Positions 1-8,839 of a stretch of DNA of 58,992 bases are shown here, in pieces. Made by a program: the position numbers and the translations under genes. Source of the DNA: Blautia sp. (GTDB lineage Bacteria; Bacillota; Clostridia; Lachnospirales; Lachnospiraceae); assembly GCA_022769545.1 (NCBI GenBank), contig JALEJS010000042.1, forward strand, positions 1 to 58,992. The letters run 5' to 3'. The notes below the pieces were generated by a model. That model was given only the letters and a program-made list of their open reading frames with translations, had not been told where the DNA came from and did not search any database. Numbering within the stretch: the first letter of the stretch is position 1; each line of letters begins with the position of its first letter.

Positions 1-57
1 TTTCCGGCTTTTGGCTTATTATAGATGTTTTTTGACATAAATACCACTATTTTTGTA

Positions 58-103
58 AGAAAAAACTTCCACCCCGTGGAATTTAATCCTACAAGGTGGA
101 AGT
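58..103 (-). terminator. Rho-independent terminator of the cvpA transcript
   Basis: Read on the minus strand, ACTTCCACC (103-95) pairs with GGTGGAAGT (73-65) and is followed at once by a T-rich run (64-57). It lies just after the cvpA stop codon, so it closes the leftward LysM-DUF5711-CvpA transcription unit. Confidence 0.75.
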
Positions 104-134
104 AACTCTTACAAAGTGGAATTAACTTTTACAA
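75..134. repeat. Three tandem 20-bp imperfect repeats
   Basis: Three adjacent 20-bp units read cgtggaatttaatcctacaa, ggtggaagtaactcttacaa and agtggaattaacttttacaa on the plus strand. The array overlaps the last codons of cvpA and supplies one arm of its terminator, so the terminator seems to have been built or copied from a duplicated short sequence. Confidence 0.7.
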
Positions 135-835
135 GTGACCAAAATATTCATAAAAATCTGCATGAATATATTTTTATTATACAGGAAATTCAGAAAGGTA
201 TCTCCTTCAATCATTTCCATTCCTTTTTGCCCAATTTCCGTATTGCACAGCAGCGTCAGAACAAGAAACGCAATCCACACAAACAAGATACACTTCACAG
301 CTCCCAGAGCCGCTCCGGCCAGCTTGTTTGCCCCATGAATTACCGGAAGTCTTGTAATAAGCTCCAGCGCATAAGTAATCAGACGGATCATAACCGTCGC
401 CAGAAGATAGCTGATCAGAAATGAAATCCCATTTACGGCAGTTGTCGCCAGATAATCCACGACATACTCTCCAAAGGAATCCACTGCCAGATACCGATAT
501 ACTGCAGATGTATTGTTTTGCTCCATATCACTTCGCAGCAGACCGGGCAGCTGAAGATTTTCAATAAAGCTCTTTTCTCCCGATATTTCCTTTGACTGCG
601 CTTTCTCCTGCTGCGAAGCAACAAATTCCTCACAGCTGTCATGCACCATCTGGTAAACCGGTGTCTGACTGCGGATAAAATCATTCACATATGGATTGAT
701 GATCCACACAATGGCTATGGATATCACCACCAGAAACAGCGATACAACCTCCCGCACGAATCCCCTGCGAAAGCCGAGTACCGCAGCCAGTACAATCATG
801 ACAAGCACAGCCAGCCCCAACCAGGTCCAGCTCAT
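122..835 (-). CDS. CvpA family membrane protein
   Basis: The 237-residue product has hydrophobic segments near residues 6-21, 27-47, 130-160 and 180-205, separated by a polar extracytoplasmic loop of about 80 residues. A glycine/arginine turn (GFRRGF) follows the first segment, as in the CvpA (colicin V production) family, whose members are four-helix inner-membrane proteins. The family is linked to envelope homeostasis, and the exact role in Firmicutes is not settled. The gene lies 16 bp downstream of the DUF5711 gene, so the two are probably co-transcribed. The family call rests on topology and the N-terminal motif. Confidence 0.75.
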   Translation of the reverse strand: MSWTWLGLAVLVMIVLAAVLGFRRGFVREVVSLFLVVISIAIVWIINPYVNDFIRSQTPVYQMVHDSCEEFVASQQEKAQSKEISGEKSFIENLQLPGLLRSDMEQNNTSAVYRYLAVDSFGEYVVDYLATTAVNGISFLISYLLATVMIRLITYALELITRLPVIHGANKLAGAALGAVKCILFVWIAFLVLTLLCNTEIGQKGMEMIEGDTFLNFLYNKNIFMQIFMNILVTCKS

Positions 836-851
836 ATCATTCTCCTTATCT

Positions 852-2189
852 TTACGTTAATTTAATTACATTTACACCGTTGTCAAGAACAAGCAGATAC
901 CTGTTCCAGCCAATTTTAAAGAAATCATTTACCGTTCCGTCCACGGTTCCCAGATACTTTTCCACCCCGCGGTTATTGAGCACACAAATCTGAGAACTGT
1001 TATACATCAATATCATATCATCACACATTCGGATACTTGTGTACGGAATATTGAAGTCCTTCTCAAACAGAAGACTTCCGCTGGTATTATACACCTTCAT
1101 GGTATAGAGCTTCTCTTTACCGTCATTTTTGAATACAAGTCCAATATGATCTTCATCAAAGAAGGTGCTGACAATTTCCTGTTCGATTTTTACTGTTTTT
1201 CCTTCTTTCGGAATCTGCTTTCCTTTATAAATGGTAAATCCGTCATCCCGCAGCGCCAGCGACTGGCTGCTTCCCAGGTATTCGATCTGCGGAATCACAA
1301 CGCCTTCATAAGTATAACCGCTCACAATACGGTCATCCTCATTCTGTCCCACATCACCGAAATTATAAAACGCAACATAGCTTGTGGTATCACCGCCATC
1401 TACAAACTGGTAGGTTACCATCATGACCGTACCGTCGTCTGAAATCGCCACATCCATCGGATAACCGGGGTCGTCGATCCTTGTCTGATTTTCTGCGATC
1501 AGGCTTCCGTCATAGCTGTAAAAGTTAATCCAGGTGTCTTCACCGTTATCCAGAATCGCCGCCACCAGACCGCTTTTTGAGACCTTTGCCTTCACAATCG
1601 TATAGGATGTTGTCACACTTCCCGTATAACCATTTTTATCAAACATCTCCATGGAGGTACCGTCGCGGTCTGCCACCACAGCTCTTGTCCCGTTCACATG
1701 AGCGACCGGATTCTGCATGCTGAAGCTTTCACTCCATACGGTCTCAAGCTGCTTTGTGACCAGTGATGCGCCATCCGGACTGTACCGAAAAATCTTTCCG
1801 TCCATTTCCACATATTTGGTGGAAATAACATCTTCCTGATCACTTGTCTGCAGCACTCTGTAGTTATGATAGCTTCTTTTCTCCATAAGCAGAAGTATCA
1901 GCACAACCGCCGCGAGAACGGCTCCCACAGCAATTATTGTCCGTCGAAATACCGCTCTTCTGTGGCGGCTGAGCTTATCCTCATAATTCAGCGGAGCAGG
2001 CGGTGCTTTTTTCTGCGTCCGCGCCTTAGGCTGCTCCTTGACAGACGGAGCAGGCATTTTGTTCGTCTGCGCTTTGCCGGAAGCCCCCTGGTTTTTGCTC
2101 TTCGACGCAGGGGCTTTCCCTTTTGCACCCTGCTTGCCGGTCACCGGTGTTTTCTGATTTGTTTTCGTATTTTTTTTATTATCTGCCAT
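852..2189 (-). CDS. DUF5711-like membrane-anchored protein
   Basis: The 445-residue protein has a basic, Lys/Pro/Gln-rich cytoplasmic tail (1-85), one membrane helix (about 86-103) and a long extracytoplasmic domain of repeated beta-strand blocks that resembles a WD/propeller fold (for example AVVADRDGTSMEMFD, VAAILDNGEDTWINFYSYDG). I recognise the pattern as the Lachnospiraceae DUF5711 family but could not check it. The start is supported by GAGGTCAGA before ATG. No catalytic motif is visible. A sensor or scaffold role at the envelope is only an inference from topology. It lies between the LysM gene and cvpA in one leftward unit. Confidence 0.6.
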   Translation of the reverse strand: MADNKKNTKTNQKTPVTGKQGAKGKAPASKSKNQGASGKAQTNKMPAPSVKEQPKARTQKKAPPAPLNYEDKLSRHRRAVFRRTIIAVGAVLAAVVLILLLMEKRSYHNYRVLQTSDQEDVISTKYVEMDGKIFRYSPDGASLVTKQLETVWSESFSMQNPVAHVNGTRAVVADRDGTSMEMFDKNGYTGSVTTSYTIVKAKVSKSGLVAAILDNGEDTWINFYSYDGSLIAENQTRIDDPGYPMDVAISDDGTVMMVTYQFVDGGDTTSYVAFYNFGDVGQNEDDRIVSGYTYEGVVIPQIEYLGSSQSLALRDDGFTIYKGKQIPKEGKTVKIEQEIVSTFFDEDHIGLVFKNDGKEKLYTMKVYNTSGSLLFEKDFNIPYTSIRMCDDMILMYNSSQICVLNNRGVEKYLGTVDGTVNDFFKIGWNRYLLVLDNGVNVIKLT

Positions 2190-2257
2190 TCTGACCTCAT
2201 CTGATTATTCTCGTACATTTGTTTTCTCATCAAGTGGTCCTATTATAGCATACTTTT

Positions 2258-3505
2258 TCAGGGTAGTACAATTATTTGTCCAGGATATATCATTTCTTCC
2301 TCTGAAATGTTATTCATCTGACAGATCTGTCCAACCATATCTGTATTCCCATATTTTTCCATGCTGATCTCGTAAAGGGTATCCCCTGGCCGCACCACAT
2401 ACGGCGTACCGGCCGACGTCTCCTCCGTCCGTTCTGCCTGTTCTGTTTCTTTGGCCTCCAGGGCTTCTCTTCTTTGCGCTTTACGGATATCCGACTCTTC
2501 TTTATAGGCATTTCCACTGTCCGTTTCCTGCGTCATTTCTGTATCTGATAATATTTCCGCGGCCGTCTGCGTGGGCAAAAGCGTAGGTTCCGGTGATATA
2601 CGCGGAGCCGGCGTCGGCGTTGGTACTGCCGTCACCGCCCGGGCAGCCACCTCCTGGTTTTCCTGCTCTACCAGTGAGGAAGCAGTTTCCTGAACCTGAC
2701 TGCCCATGTTTTGGATATCTTTATAGTTCTGATACAGATTTGTCCCAACCGCCAGTACCGCAATGACCAGGCAGGCCGTCGCGGCATAAGAAAAAACAGA
2801 AGCATTTCCTTCTGTTTCTTCCGGTATCTCTTTTTTCTTTTCTCTGATTATTTTACGAAAGCTTCTTACTGCCTCGTCTTTGATCGTCTCCGTCTTTTCC
2901 GCCTGAGGAAACAGATTGGAATCCAGCATATACGCCTGCATGGATTCATTTCGCTCATAAAAAATGTAATACCCATTCTGTTTCATCAGACGATTATTTT
3001 CAAACCGGTAAAATGCCTCTTCATGTTCTGACGGATTCAGAAGCATCAGAACCTTTTCCCCTCCAAAGTATTTCAGATGAGCTTTTACAAATACCTCCGG
3101 TGCCTCTTCCGGAAGCCCGGACCTGGAAAAATACCATCCGGTTATCTCCAGCCCCGGAAAATATTTTTCCATCTGTTCGTGAATGTTCTGCCAGTGGCTC
3201 TCCTGAAAATCAATATGTTCTTCGGACACTTCCATTTCCTTCGCAAGAACCGCTCCTGTGATAAATACGTAGACGGCCTTTTCCGTCCATTTCGTCTCCC
3301 CTGCAAATACTGCCAGATACGGCGGATTGCCTTCCCCTTCTTCCTGCATTTTGGCCAGCCTGCCAAGAAACGTATAAACATAATCTTCCATATAGATTCG
3401 ATACGAATCATACACAATGCCGATCTGCCGTATATTTCTCGGAATCCGAAAGCGAATTTCCCCTTCGTCCTGTGTTTTTTCCTCCTTATAGATCACCTCG
3501 ATCAT
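2258..3505 (-). CDS. LysM-domain membrane protein
   Basis: The 415-residue protein has an N-terminal domain of about 230 residues that I do not recognise, a single membrane helix (about 236-255), a Pro/Thr/Ser/Glu-rich linker and a C-terminal LysM domain (about 371-415: VRPGDTLYEISMEKYG to YPGQIIVLP). LysM binds N-acetylglucosamine in peptidoglycan, so the C-terminus should lie outside the membrane. The start ATG follows an AAGGGGTGAT Shine-Dalgarno site that is paired in a small hairpin (see separate entry). Head of the leftward LysM-DUF5711-CvpA group. Confidence 0.75.
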   Translation of the reverse strand: MIEVIYKEEKTQDEGEIRFRIPRNIRQIGIVYDSYRIYMEDYVYTFLGRLAKMQEEGEGNPPYLAVFAGETKWTEKAVYVFITGAVLAKEMEVSEEHIDFQESHWQNIHEQMEKYFPGLEITGWYFSRSGLPEEAPEVFVKAHLKYFGGEKVLMLLNPSEHEEAFYRFENNRLMKQNGYYIFYERNESMQAYMLDSNLFPQAEKTETIKDEAVRSFRKIIREKKKEIPEETEGNASVFSYAATACLVIAVLAVGTNLYQNYKDIQNMGSQVQETASSLVEQENQEVAARAVTAVPTPTPAPRISPEPTLLPTQTAAEILSDTEMTQETDSGNAYKEESDIRKAQRREALEAKETEQAERTEETSAGTPYVVRPGDTLYEISMEKYGNTDMVGQICQMNNISEEEMIYPGQIIVLP

Positions 3506-3514
3506 TTTTCATCA

Positions 3515-3525
3515 CCCCTTCGGGG
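3515..3525 (-). promoter_or_regulatory. Hairpin over the LysM gene Shine-Dalgarno site
   Basis: On the minus strand GCCCC-GAA-GGGG forms a short strong hairpin whose 3' side is the GGGG of the AAGGGGTG ribosome site, about 9 nt before the LysM gene ATG. Pairing would mask the site and lower translation. This is seen in sequence only, with no evidence of a ligand. Confidence 0.35.
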
Positions 3526-3665
3526 CGAGCATAGCACAGAACAGGTGCGGATTTTATCAGAATATGAAAGCCTTTCGGAAAAACTTTGCGACACTTTTTT
3601 GCAAAATGCATATTTCTTCCCGGGAATGGATATCATGTTGAAAAAGGCCAACGAAAGGATTTCAT

Positions 3666-4208
3666 ATGATACATTACATTGACGGGGCTTTGCAGGATGC
3701 CCCCAGAGAGCTGTCCCGCCATTTGCGGGCATGCATTGAAACCCACCCCGCCGGATGGTCCGATCTGGTATTTCTCTGTATCGGAACAGACCGAATGACG
3801 GGTGACTGCCTCGGTCCCTGTGTGGGGCAGCTTCTCAAAAGCAGCAGTTCCTCTGCCTTTTCCGTCTATGGAACACTGGAGACCCCGGTACATGCTCTGA
3901 ATCTTCCCGAGACCTGTCACTCCATTTCCGTTCTCCATCCGCATCCTCTGATCATTGCCGTAGATGCCTGTCTGGGACAAAAAAAGCACCTGGGATACAT
4001 GACCGTAAAAAACGGTGCACTTTTCCCAGGTGCCGGAGTGTCAAAGAAAATCCCTCCTGTGGGAGACATTTCCATAACCGGAATTGTCAACATCGCGGGC
4101 ACCCTGGAGCATCTGACCCTCCAGACGACGCGGCTTTCTTTCGTCATCGCGCTGGCAGATCAGATTGCCCAGGGAATTCTGAAAGGGATCCCCTCTAATA
4201 TCTTATAA
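3666..4208 (+). CDS. yyaC: YyaC-family sporulation protein
   Basis: The 180-residue protein shows the YyaC (DUF1256) hallmarks: CIGTDRMTGDCLGPCVG near residues 38-54 and IIAVDACLG around residue 100. The fold is related to hydrogenase-maturation proteases, and the family is found almost only in endospore formers and annotated as a putative spore protease; its substrate is unknown. AAAGGAT lies 6 bp before the ATG. It is divergent from the LysM gene and its stop overlaps the tktC stop by 6 bp, tail to tail, leaving no room for a separate terminator. I found no convincing sigma-G or sigma-E promoter by eye. Confidence 0.85.
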   Translation: MIHYIDGALQDAPRELSRHLRACIETHPAGWSDLVFLCIGTDRMTGDCLGPCVGQLLKSSSSSAFSVYGTLETPVHALNLPETCHSISVLHPHPLIIAVDACLGQKKHLGYMTVKNGALFPGAGVSKKIPPVGDISITGIVNIAGTLEHLTLQTTRLSFVIALADQIAQGILKGIPSNIL

Positions 4209-5141
4209 GAATTCTTTGATGGATTTATAGATTCCCTCTGCATCCAGACCGTATTTCTCAAGAAGAGCTGCTGCCGGGCCGGATTCTCCAAATACATCGT
4301 TGATTCCGATACGTTTTACCGGTACCGGAGCATTTTCAGCAAGGCATTCGCAAACTGCGCCGCCAAGTCCGCCGATGACAGAGTGCTCTTCTACGGTAAC
4401 AACCTTTCCGGTTTCTTTTGCGGAAGCAATTACCAGTTCTTCATCCAGAGGTTTGATCGTATGGATATTGATCACTTTTGCTTCGATTCCTTCTGCAGCA
4501 AGTTTTTCAGCAGCTTCCAGAGACGGAGCTACGCAAAGTCCGTTTGCAATAATGGTGAGGTCTTTTCCTTCACGAAGAACGATACCTTTTCCGAGTTCAA
4601 ATTTATAGTCCGGACGGTCATTGATCACCGGAACAGCCAGACGTCCAAATCTCATATAAACCGGTCCCTGATGCTCATAAGCAGCTTCCACCAGTGCTTT
4701 TGCTTCGATATCATCCGACGGGCAGGCAACAACCATTCCCGGGATCACACGCATCAGTGCAAAGTCTTCGCAGCACTGATGTGTTGCGCCGTCCTCACCT
4801 ACGGAAATACCGCCGTGAGTTGCACCGATTTTAACATTCAGCTTCGGATATCCGATCGAGTTACGAACCTGCTCAAATGCACGTCCTGCTGCAAACATTG
4901 CAAAAGTACTTACAAACGGAACTTTTCCGGTACTTGCAAGACCTGCACCGATTCCGGTCATGTTACATTCTGCGATACCGCAGTCAATGTGACGTTCCGG
5001 AAATTCTTTTTTGAATACGCCTGTCTGTGTAGCTGCAGCAAGGTCAGCATCAAGAACAACTACATTCTCATGTTTTTTGCCCAGCTCTACAAGGGCATTT
5101 CCATAACTTGCTCTGGTCGCAATTTTCTTTACTTCTGACAT
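4203..5141 (-). CDS. Transketolase, C-terminal subunit
   Basis: The 312-residue protein holds the pyrimidine-binding and C-terminal domains of a split transketolase, which moves two-carbon units in the non-oxidative pentose phosphate pathway. Typical features are GIAECNMTGIGAGLAS near residue 56, THGGISVGEDGATHQ around residue 110 and a C-terminal TVEEHSVIGGLGGAV. The ATG overlaps the tktN 3' end by 13 bp, so translation would normally be coupled. Because tktN has an internal amber codon, this subunit may be made poorly and lack its partner. Its own coding sequence looks intact. Confidence 0.92.
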   Translation of the reverse strand: MSEVKKIATRASYGNALVELGKKHENVVVLDADLAAATQTGVFKKEFPERHIDCGIAECNMTGIGAGLASTGKVPFVSTFAMFAAGRAFEQVRNSIGYPKLNVKIGATHGGISVGEDGATHQCCEDFALMRVIPGMVVACPSDDIEAKALVEAAYEHQGPVYMRFGRLAVPVINDRPDYKFELGKGIVLREGKDLTIIANGLCVAPSLEAAEKLAAEGIEAKVINIHTIKPLDEELVIASAKETGKVVTVEEHSVIGGLGGAVCECLAENAPVPVKRIGINDVFGESGPAAALLEKYGLDAEGIYKSIKEFL

Positions 5142-5968
5142 AATGCTTCACCCACCTTTTCCAATTCTTCCATTGCCTGTGCGTACTGCTCATCATTCGG
5201 AGCTTTTCCATGCCATCCGGCCTGGTTTTCCATAAAGGAAACACCTTTGCCTTTTACTGTCTTCATCACGATTGCCGTCGGCATACCCTTGGTAGCTTTT
5301 GCTTCTGCAAAAGCAGCGCGCAGCTGTTCCATGTCATTTCCGTCCGCAACATTGATCACATGGAAATTAAATGCTTCAAATTTCTTGTCAATCGGATAAG
5401 GAGAGCAAACATCTTCCACTTTTCCATCAATCTGAAGTCCGTTATTATCAACGATTACTACCAGGTTGTCCAGATTACGGTGTCCTGCAAACATGGCAGC
5501 TTCCCATACCTGACCTTCCTGAATTTCTCCATCACCCAGAAGAGTGTATACACGGTAGTCATCATTGCTGAGCTATGCAGAAAGTGCCATACCAACCGCT
5601 TCAGACATTCCCTGACCCAGAGACCCACTGGACATATATACACCCGGGATATGTATCATATCCGGATGTCCCTGCAGATAAGAACCGAGATGACGAAGTG
5701 TCTTCAGATCTTCCACCGGGAAATATCCTCTCTGTGCAAGCACAGAATACAGTCCTGGTGCTGTATGACCTTTGGAAAGGACAAAACGGTCACGGTCTGC
5801 CTTTTTCGGGTCTTTCGGATCGATATTCATTTCTTCGAAATACAGGTATGTAAATAAATCTGCTGCGGAAAGAGATCCGCCCGGATGTCCGGCTTTTGCA
5901 GAATGAACCGCAGTCAGGATACCCTTGCGGACTTCATTCGCAACTTTCTGAAGTTCTAAATTTTCCAT
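5129..5968 (-). pseudogene. Transketolase N-terminal subunit with in-frame amber stop
   Basis: The reading frame is 279 codons with a TAG at codon 132 (5575-5573). Both sides match transketolase N-terminal subunits in the same frame: GHPGGSLSAADLF and RFVLSKGHTAPGLYS before, LLGDGEIQEGQVWEAAMFAG and the later NN of the thiamine diphosphate site after. The stop sits between GMALSA and LSNDDYRVYTLLGDG, where homologues usually carry Lys, so AAG to TAG is the simplest change. Other genes here use TAG as a normal stop (murC, the DnaD gene). Start chosen at ATG 5968 with AGAGGA eight bases upstream. It could be a true nonsense mutation or an assembly error. Confidence 0.85.
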
Positions 5969-6038
5969 AATCTGTTCCTCTTTCTTGTTTTTTGTTATAT
6001 TATGATGTTGGGTCAGAAGATACCACACGGATTGTTCC

Positions 6039-6178
6039 GCATTTCATGCTCCCACAATCCTGCAAAACATTCGGAATTCGCGAGGCCCCTGCCCCACTTC
6101 TTCCTCATGTTTTGGCGGGTCCCAAGGTCATTCATCCACGATCGTGCAAGCACGATGTGGTTTCAGACCTTTTGACCC
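6039..6178 (-). other. Structured spacer of three hairpins between fsa and tktN
   Basis: The 160-bp gap inside the fsa-tkt operon holds three consecutive stems: 6117-6129 with 6166-6178, enclosing a second stem 6136-6160 (CCACGATCGTGC with GCACGATGTGG); 6062-6070 with 6107-6115; and 6039-6045 with 6054-6060, with an inner GCAT/ATGC. None is followed by a T-run, so they are not classic terminators. Possible roles are mRNA processing or stability, or a REP-like repeat. Confidence 0.55.
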
Positions 6179-6188
6179 TGGTATCATA

Positions 6189-6842
6189 TTATTCACCAAA
6201 TACTGCTTTGTAGTCATTCTGGAATTTTACAATGCCTGCATCGGTCAGAGGATGATGAAGCATCTGTTCCAGAACCTTGTATGGAACGGTCGCGATATCT
6301 GCACCTGCAAGAGCGCATTCTGTCACATGAACAGGATGACGTACGCTTGCTGCGATAATTTCTGTCTGGATATCTGCAATTGCAAACATATCAGCAATCG
6401 TGCGGATCAGCGGAAGTCCGTCTGTAGAAATATCATCCAGTCTTCCAAGGAACGGAGATACATAAGTCGCACCTGCTCTTGCTGCAAGAAGTGCCTGGTT
6501 TGCTGTAAAGATCAGAGTCACATTTGTCTTGATTCCTTCTGTAGAGAGAACCTTAACAGCTTTCAGGCCTTCACCGGTCATCGGAATTTTAACTACCATG
6601 TTCGGATGGATCTTTGCAATTTCGCGTCCTTCTGCGATCATGCCTTCCGCATCTGTCGTTGTTGCTTTTACTTCACCGCTGATCGGACCGTCAACAATTG
6701 TTGTGATTTCTTTGATTACTTCGTTGAAGTCTCTTCCTTCTTTTGCGATCAGGGAAGGATTGGTTGTTACACCACAGATGATCCCCATATCATTTGCAGC
6801 TTTGATGTCCTCAACTTTAGCGGTATCAATAAAAAATTTCAT
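6189..6842 (-). CDS. fsa: Fructose-6-phosphate aldolase / transaldolase-like protein
   Basis: The 217-residue protein belongs to the small FSA/TalC subfamily of transaldolases. The Schiff-base lysine is Lys85 in [10 protein letters not shown], the same number as in E. coli [12 protein letters not shown] near residue 23 and [12 protein letters not shown] near residue 140 are also typical. Members cleave fructose 6-phosphate or act as transaldolase, and sequence alone does not decide which. With the downstream transketolase it would complete the non-oxidative pentose phosphate branch. GGAGG precedes the ATG and a consensus promoter lies at 6923-6895. Confidence 0.92.
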   Translation of the reverse strand: MKFFIDTAKVEDIKAANDMGIICGVTTNPSLIAKEGRDFNEVIKEITTIVDGPISGEVKATTTDAEGMIAEGREIAKIHPNMVVKIPMTGEGLKAVKVLSTEGIKTNVTLIFTANQALLAARAGATYVSPFLGRLDDISTDGLPLIRTIADMFAIADIQTEIIAASVRHPVHVTECALAGADIATVPYKVLEQMLHHPLTDAGIVKFQNDYKAVFGE

Positions 6843-6894
6843 GTTCTTTACCTCCTGAATTATATTATTTTTGCGTACCTCACTTGGTAATTAC

Positions 6895-6923
6895 ATTATA
6901 CTCAGACTTGTTCCCAAGGTCAA
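6895..6923 (-). promoter_or_regulatory. Sigma-A-type promoter of fsa-tkt
   Basis: Minus-strand TTGACC (6923-6918) and TATAAT (6900-6895) are separated by exactly 17 bp, about 50 bp before the fsa start. An inverted repeat, TTAATAA/TTATTAA (6955-6977), lies about 30 bp upstream of the -35 and could bind a regulator such as the neighbouring LacI-family protein. Confidence 0.75.
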
Positions 6924-7020
6924 GAAGGCGTATTCATTATTAGTAATTTAGCAGTTAATAATGGAGTATTTTATTAATGTTTTCCACCATAAAAAGGTTT
7001 TACTCTCATGTTTTTCGCCA

Positions 7021-7066
7021 AAAAAACGTTCCCTTATTTGTCTTTTCGGACGAAGGAACGTTTTTT
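7021..7066 (-). terminator. Terminator of the lacI-family gene
   Basis: Stem AACGTTCC / GGAACGTT (7025-7032 with 7055-7062) with flanking A and T runs on both sides, about 30 bp after the regulator's stop codon. It could work in both directions, but only the leftward regulator transcript reaches it from a known gene. Confidence 0.75.
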
Positions 7067-7092
7067 ATTAATAATAATTCTTTTTATGTGAT

Positions 7093-8196
7093 TTATTTTA
7101 TTTTTTTGGAGCTGATTCTGGCATAACCCGTCGTCCGGCGAATGATCAGTTTCGGCGAGTATTCAACGTTGTACAGACTGGTCGGCTGCCCCTCCATTCC
7201 ATACCGTTCACTGCTCTCAATTTTGCGAATGACAATGTCGCAGGCATCCCGCCCTTTCATCGCCACAAAGTGATCGATCGTAGTCAGAGAGATCTCCCGG
7301 ATACCGGAATAGAATATATTATCGCACCCGATGACTGAGACATCCTTGGGCACCCGCAGGCGCATTTCCTGCAGTGCATCAATGGCTCCAATCGCCATCA
7401 TATCATTCTGCCCCGCAACGGCTGTGAACTGTTTTCCTTCTCTGAGCAATTCCATCGTCAACCGGTAACCAATCGAATATTCGGTATCCATGCGGGGCAC
7501 CATCTGATCCATTGCTTCATCCGCCGCCTTGATGATCACGCGCTCTTTCAGCCCGGAATTTTCAAACTCTTTCACAAATCCTTCGACTCGTTTGCTTCGC
7601 TGCCATTGTCTCCTTGTCAGAGGCGGCGTGATAAACGCCACGTCTTTATGTCCCATATCCAGAAGATGGCGGGCCATCAGTCTGCCCACCACCGTATTAT
7701 CCTGATTGATCGCATCTACGGTTGTCGTCTTTTCTTTGTTGCTGATAATGACAAGAGGAACCTCTCTGGCCATCTTTTCCACCTCCGCCTGCAGATCCGG
7801 TGCCGGATTACAGGTGTAGATGATTCCCTTCGGACGCAGCATACGCATCATCCGAAGATAGCGGGCCTCCAGATGGGCATCCCTCTGGGTGTTGCAGATA
7901 AATACCGCATATCCCTGATCGTTTGCCACTTCCTCAATCCCCTGCAGAAGCAATACATAATAGGGATTGGTAAGCGTAGGGCAGAAAACAACGATCAGTT
8001 TTTCCTTTTTGTCACGTTTTCTGTTTTTTCTCCCCGGCAGCTGATAATTCAGCTCCCGGGCAGCCTGCTCGACTTTTTCGATGGTTTCCCTGGAAAAGGA
8101 AGCATTATACTTATGATTCAGCACCATGGAAACGGTGGCCTGAGAGACACCTGCTCTGTTTGCCACATCCGTAGAAGTTGTTTTTCTCGCTGTCAT
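7093..8196 (-). CDS. LacI-family transcriptional regulator
   Basis: The 367-residue protein starts with a LacI helix-turn-helix (TSTDVANRAGVSQATVSMVLNH, about residues 7-28), a hinge region and a periplasmic-binding-protein-like sugar sensor domain (KLIVVFCPTLTNPYYVLLLQGIEE onward, closing with GCDNI and ISLTTIDH). I chose ATG 8196 because AAGGAG lies 7 bp upstream; a longer frame would run into recR. It lies next to the fsa-tkt operon, so control of that operon by a sugar phosphate is plausible, but no operator was proven. It follows recR by 46 bp. Confidence 0.85.
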   Translation of the reverse strand: MTARKTTSTDVANRAGVSQATVSMVLNHKYNASFSRETIEKVEQAARELNYQLPGRKNRKRDKKEKLIVVFCPTLTNPYYVLLLQGIEEVANDQGYAVFICNTQRDAHLEARYLRMMRMLRPKGIIYTCNPAPDLQAEVEKMAREVPLVIISNKEKTTTVDAINQDNTVVGRLMARHLLDMGHKDVAFITPPLTRRQWQRSKRVEGFVKEFENSGLKERVIIKAADEAMDQMVPRMDTEYSIGYRLTMELLREGKQFTAVAGQNDMMAIGAIDALQEMRLRVPKDVSVIGCDNIFYSGIREISLTTIDHFVAMKGRDACDIVIRKIESSERYGMEGQPTSLYNVEYSPKLIIRRTTGYARISSKKIK

Positions 8197-8242
8197 CGCA
8201 TTTCTCCTTCGCTCCCCGTCCCGAAATATTCCGGTCTGTATT

Positions 8243-8839
8243 CTACAGTTCCACACGCCCTTCCAGCGCCCGAAGAAGTGTGACCTCATCAATATATTCC
8301 AGGTCACCTCCCACCGGAACTCCGCTGGCAATCCGGCTCACCTTGATTCCGGAGGGTTTGATCAGCTTGCTGATGTACATGGCTGTCGTCTCCCCTTCCA
8401 GGCTGGAGTTCGTGGCGATGATCACTTCCTTCACGTCTCCCTGCAGCCGCTGCATCAGTTCCTTCAGACGGATGTCGTCCGGCCCGATCCCCAGCATGGG
8501 GGAAATGGCACCGTGAAGCACGTGATAGACTCCGTCAAACTTTCCGGTTTTTTCATATGCCGCCAGATCCCGTGTGTTTTCCACTACCATAATGGTAGCA
8601 TGGTCACGCTTCTCATTGCTGCAGATGGGGCACTCTTCCTGATCGGTCAGCGTACAGCAGGTCTTACAGTACTGCACATTTTCCTTTGCACCGGTGATTG
8701 CCGAAGTCAGCTGCTGCACCTGATCCGCCGGCATATTCAGGATATGAAAAGCCAGACGCTGCGCCGATTTTGCTCCAATACCCGGCAGATGAGAAAGCTG
8801 CTCAATCAGCCGGTTGATATGACTGCTGTAATATTCCAT
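8243..8839 (-). CDS. recR: Recombination mediator RecR
   Basis: The 198-residue protein has the full RecR layout: an N-terminal helix-hairpin-helix ([18 protein letters not shown]), a four-cysteine zinc finger (Cys58, Cys61, Cys70, Cys73) and a Toprim domain beginning at [13 protein letters not shown]. With RecO it loads RecA on single-stranded DNA gaps. Its ATG overlaps the ebfC TGA by one base, the conserved dnaX-ebfC-recR order of bacteria, implying translational coupling. Confidence 0.96.
   Translation of the reverse strand: MEYYSSHINRLIEQLSHLPGIGAKSAQRLAFHILNMPADQVQQLTSAITGAKENVQYCKTCCTLTDQEECPICSNEKRDHATIMVVENTRDLAAYEKTGKFDGVYHVLHGAISPMLGIGPDDIRLKELMQRLQGDVKEVIIATNSSLEGETTAMYISKLIKPSGIKVSRIASGVPVGGDLEYIDEVTLLRALEGRVEL

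Noticed and set aside
3526..3665. Sigma-G or sigma-E promoter for yyaC
   Set aside because: GCATA and CATGTTG are present but the spacing is about 21 bp and does not fit well.
5573..5575. Recoding of TAG as pyrrolysine in transketolase
   Set aside because: TAG ends other genes here (murC, the DnaD-like gene), and the position is usually Lys, so a simple nonsense mutation or error is more likely.
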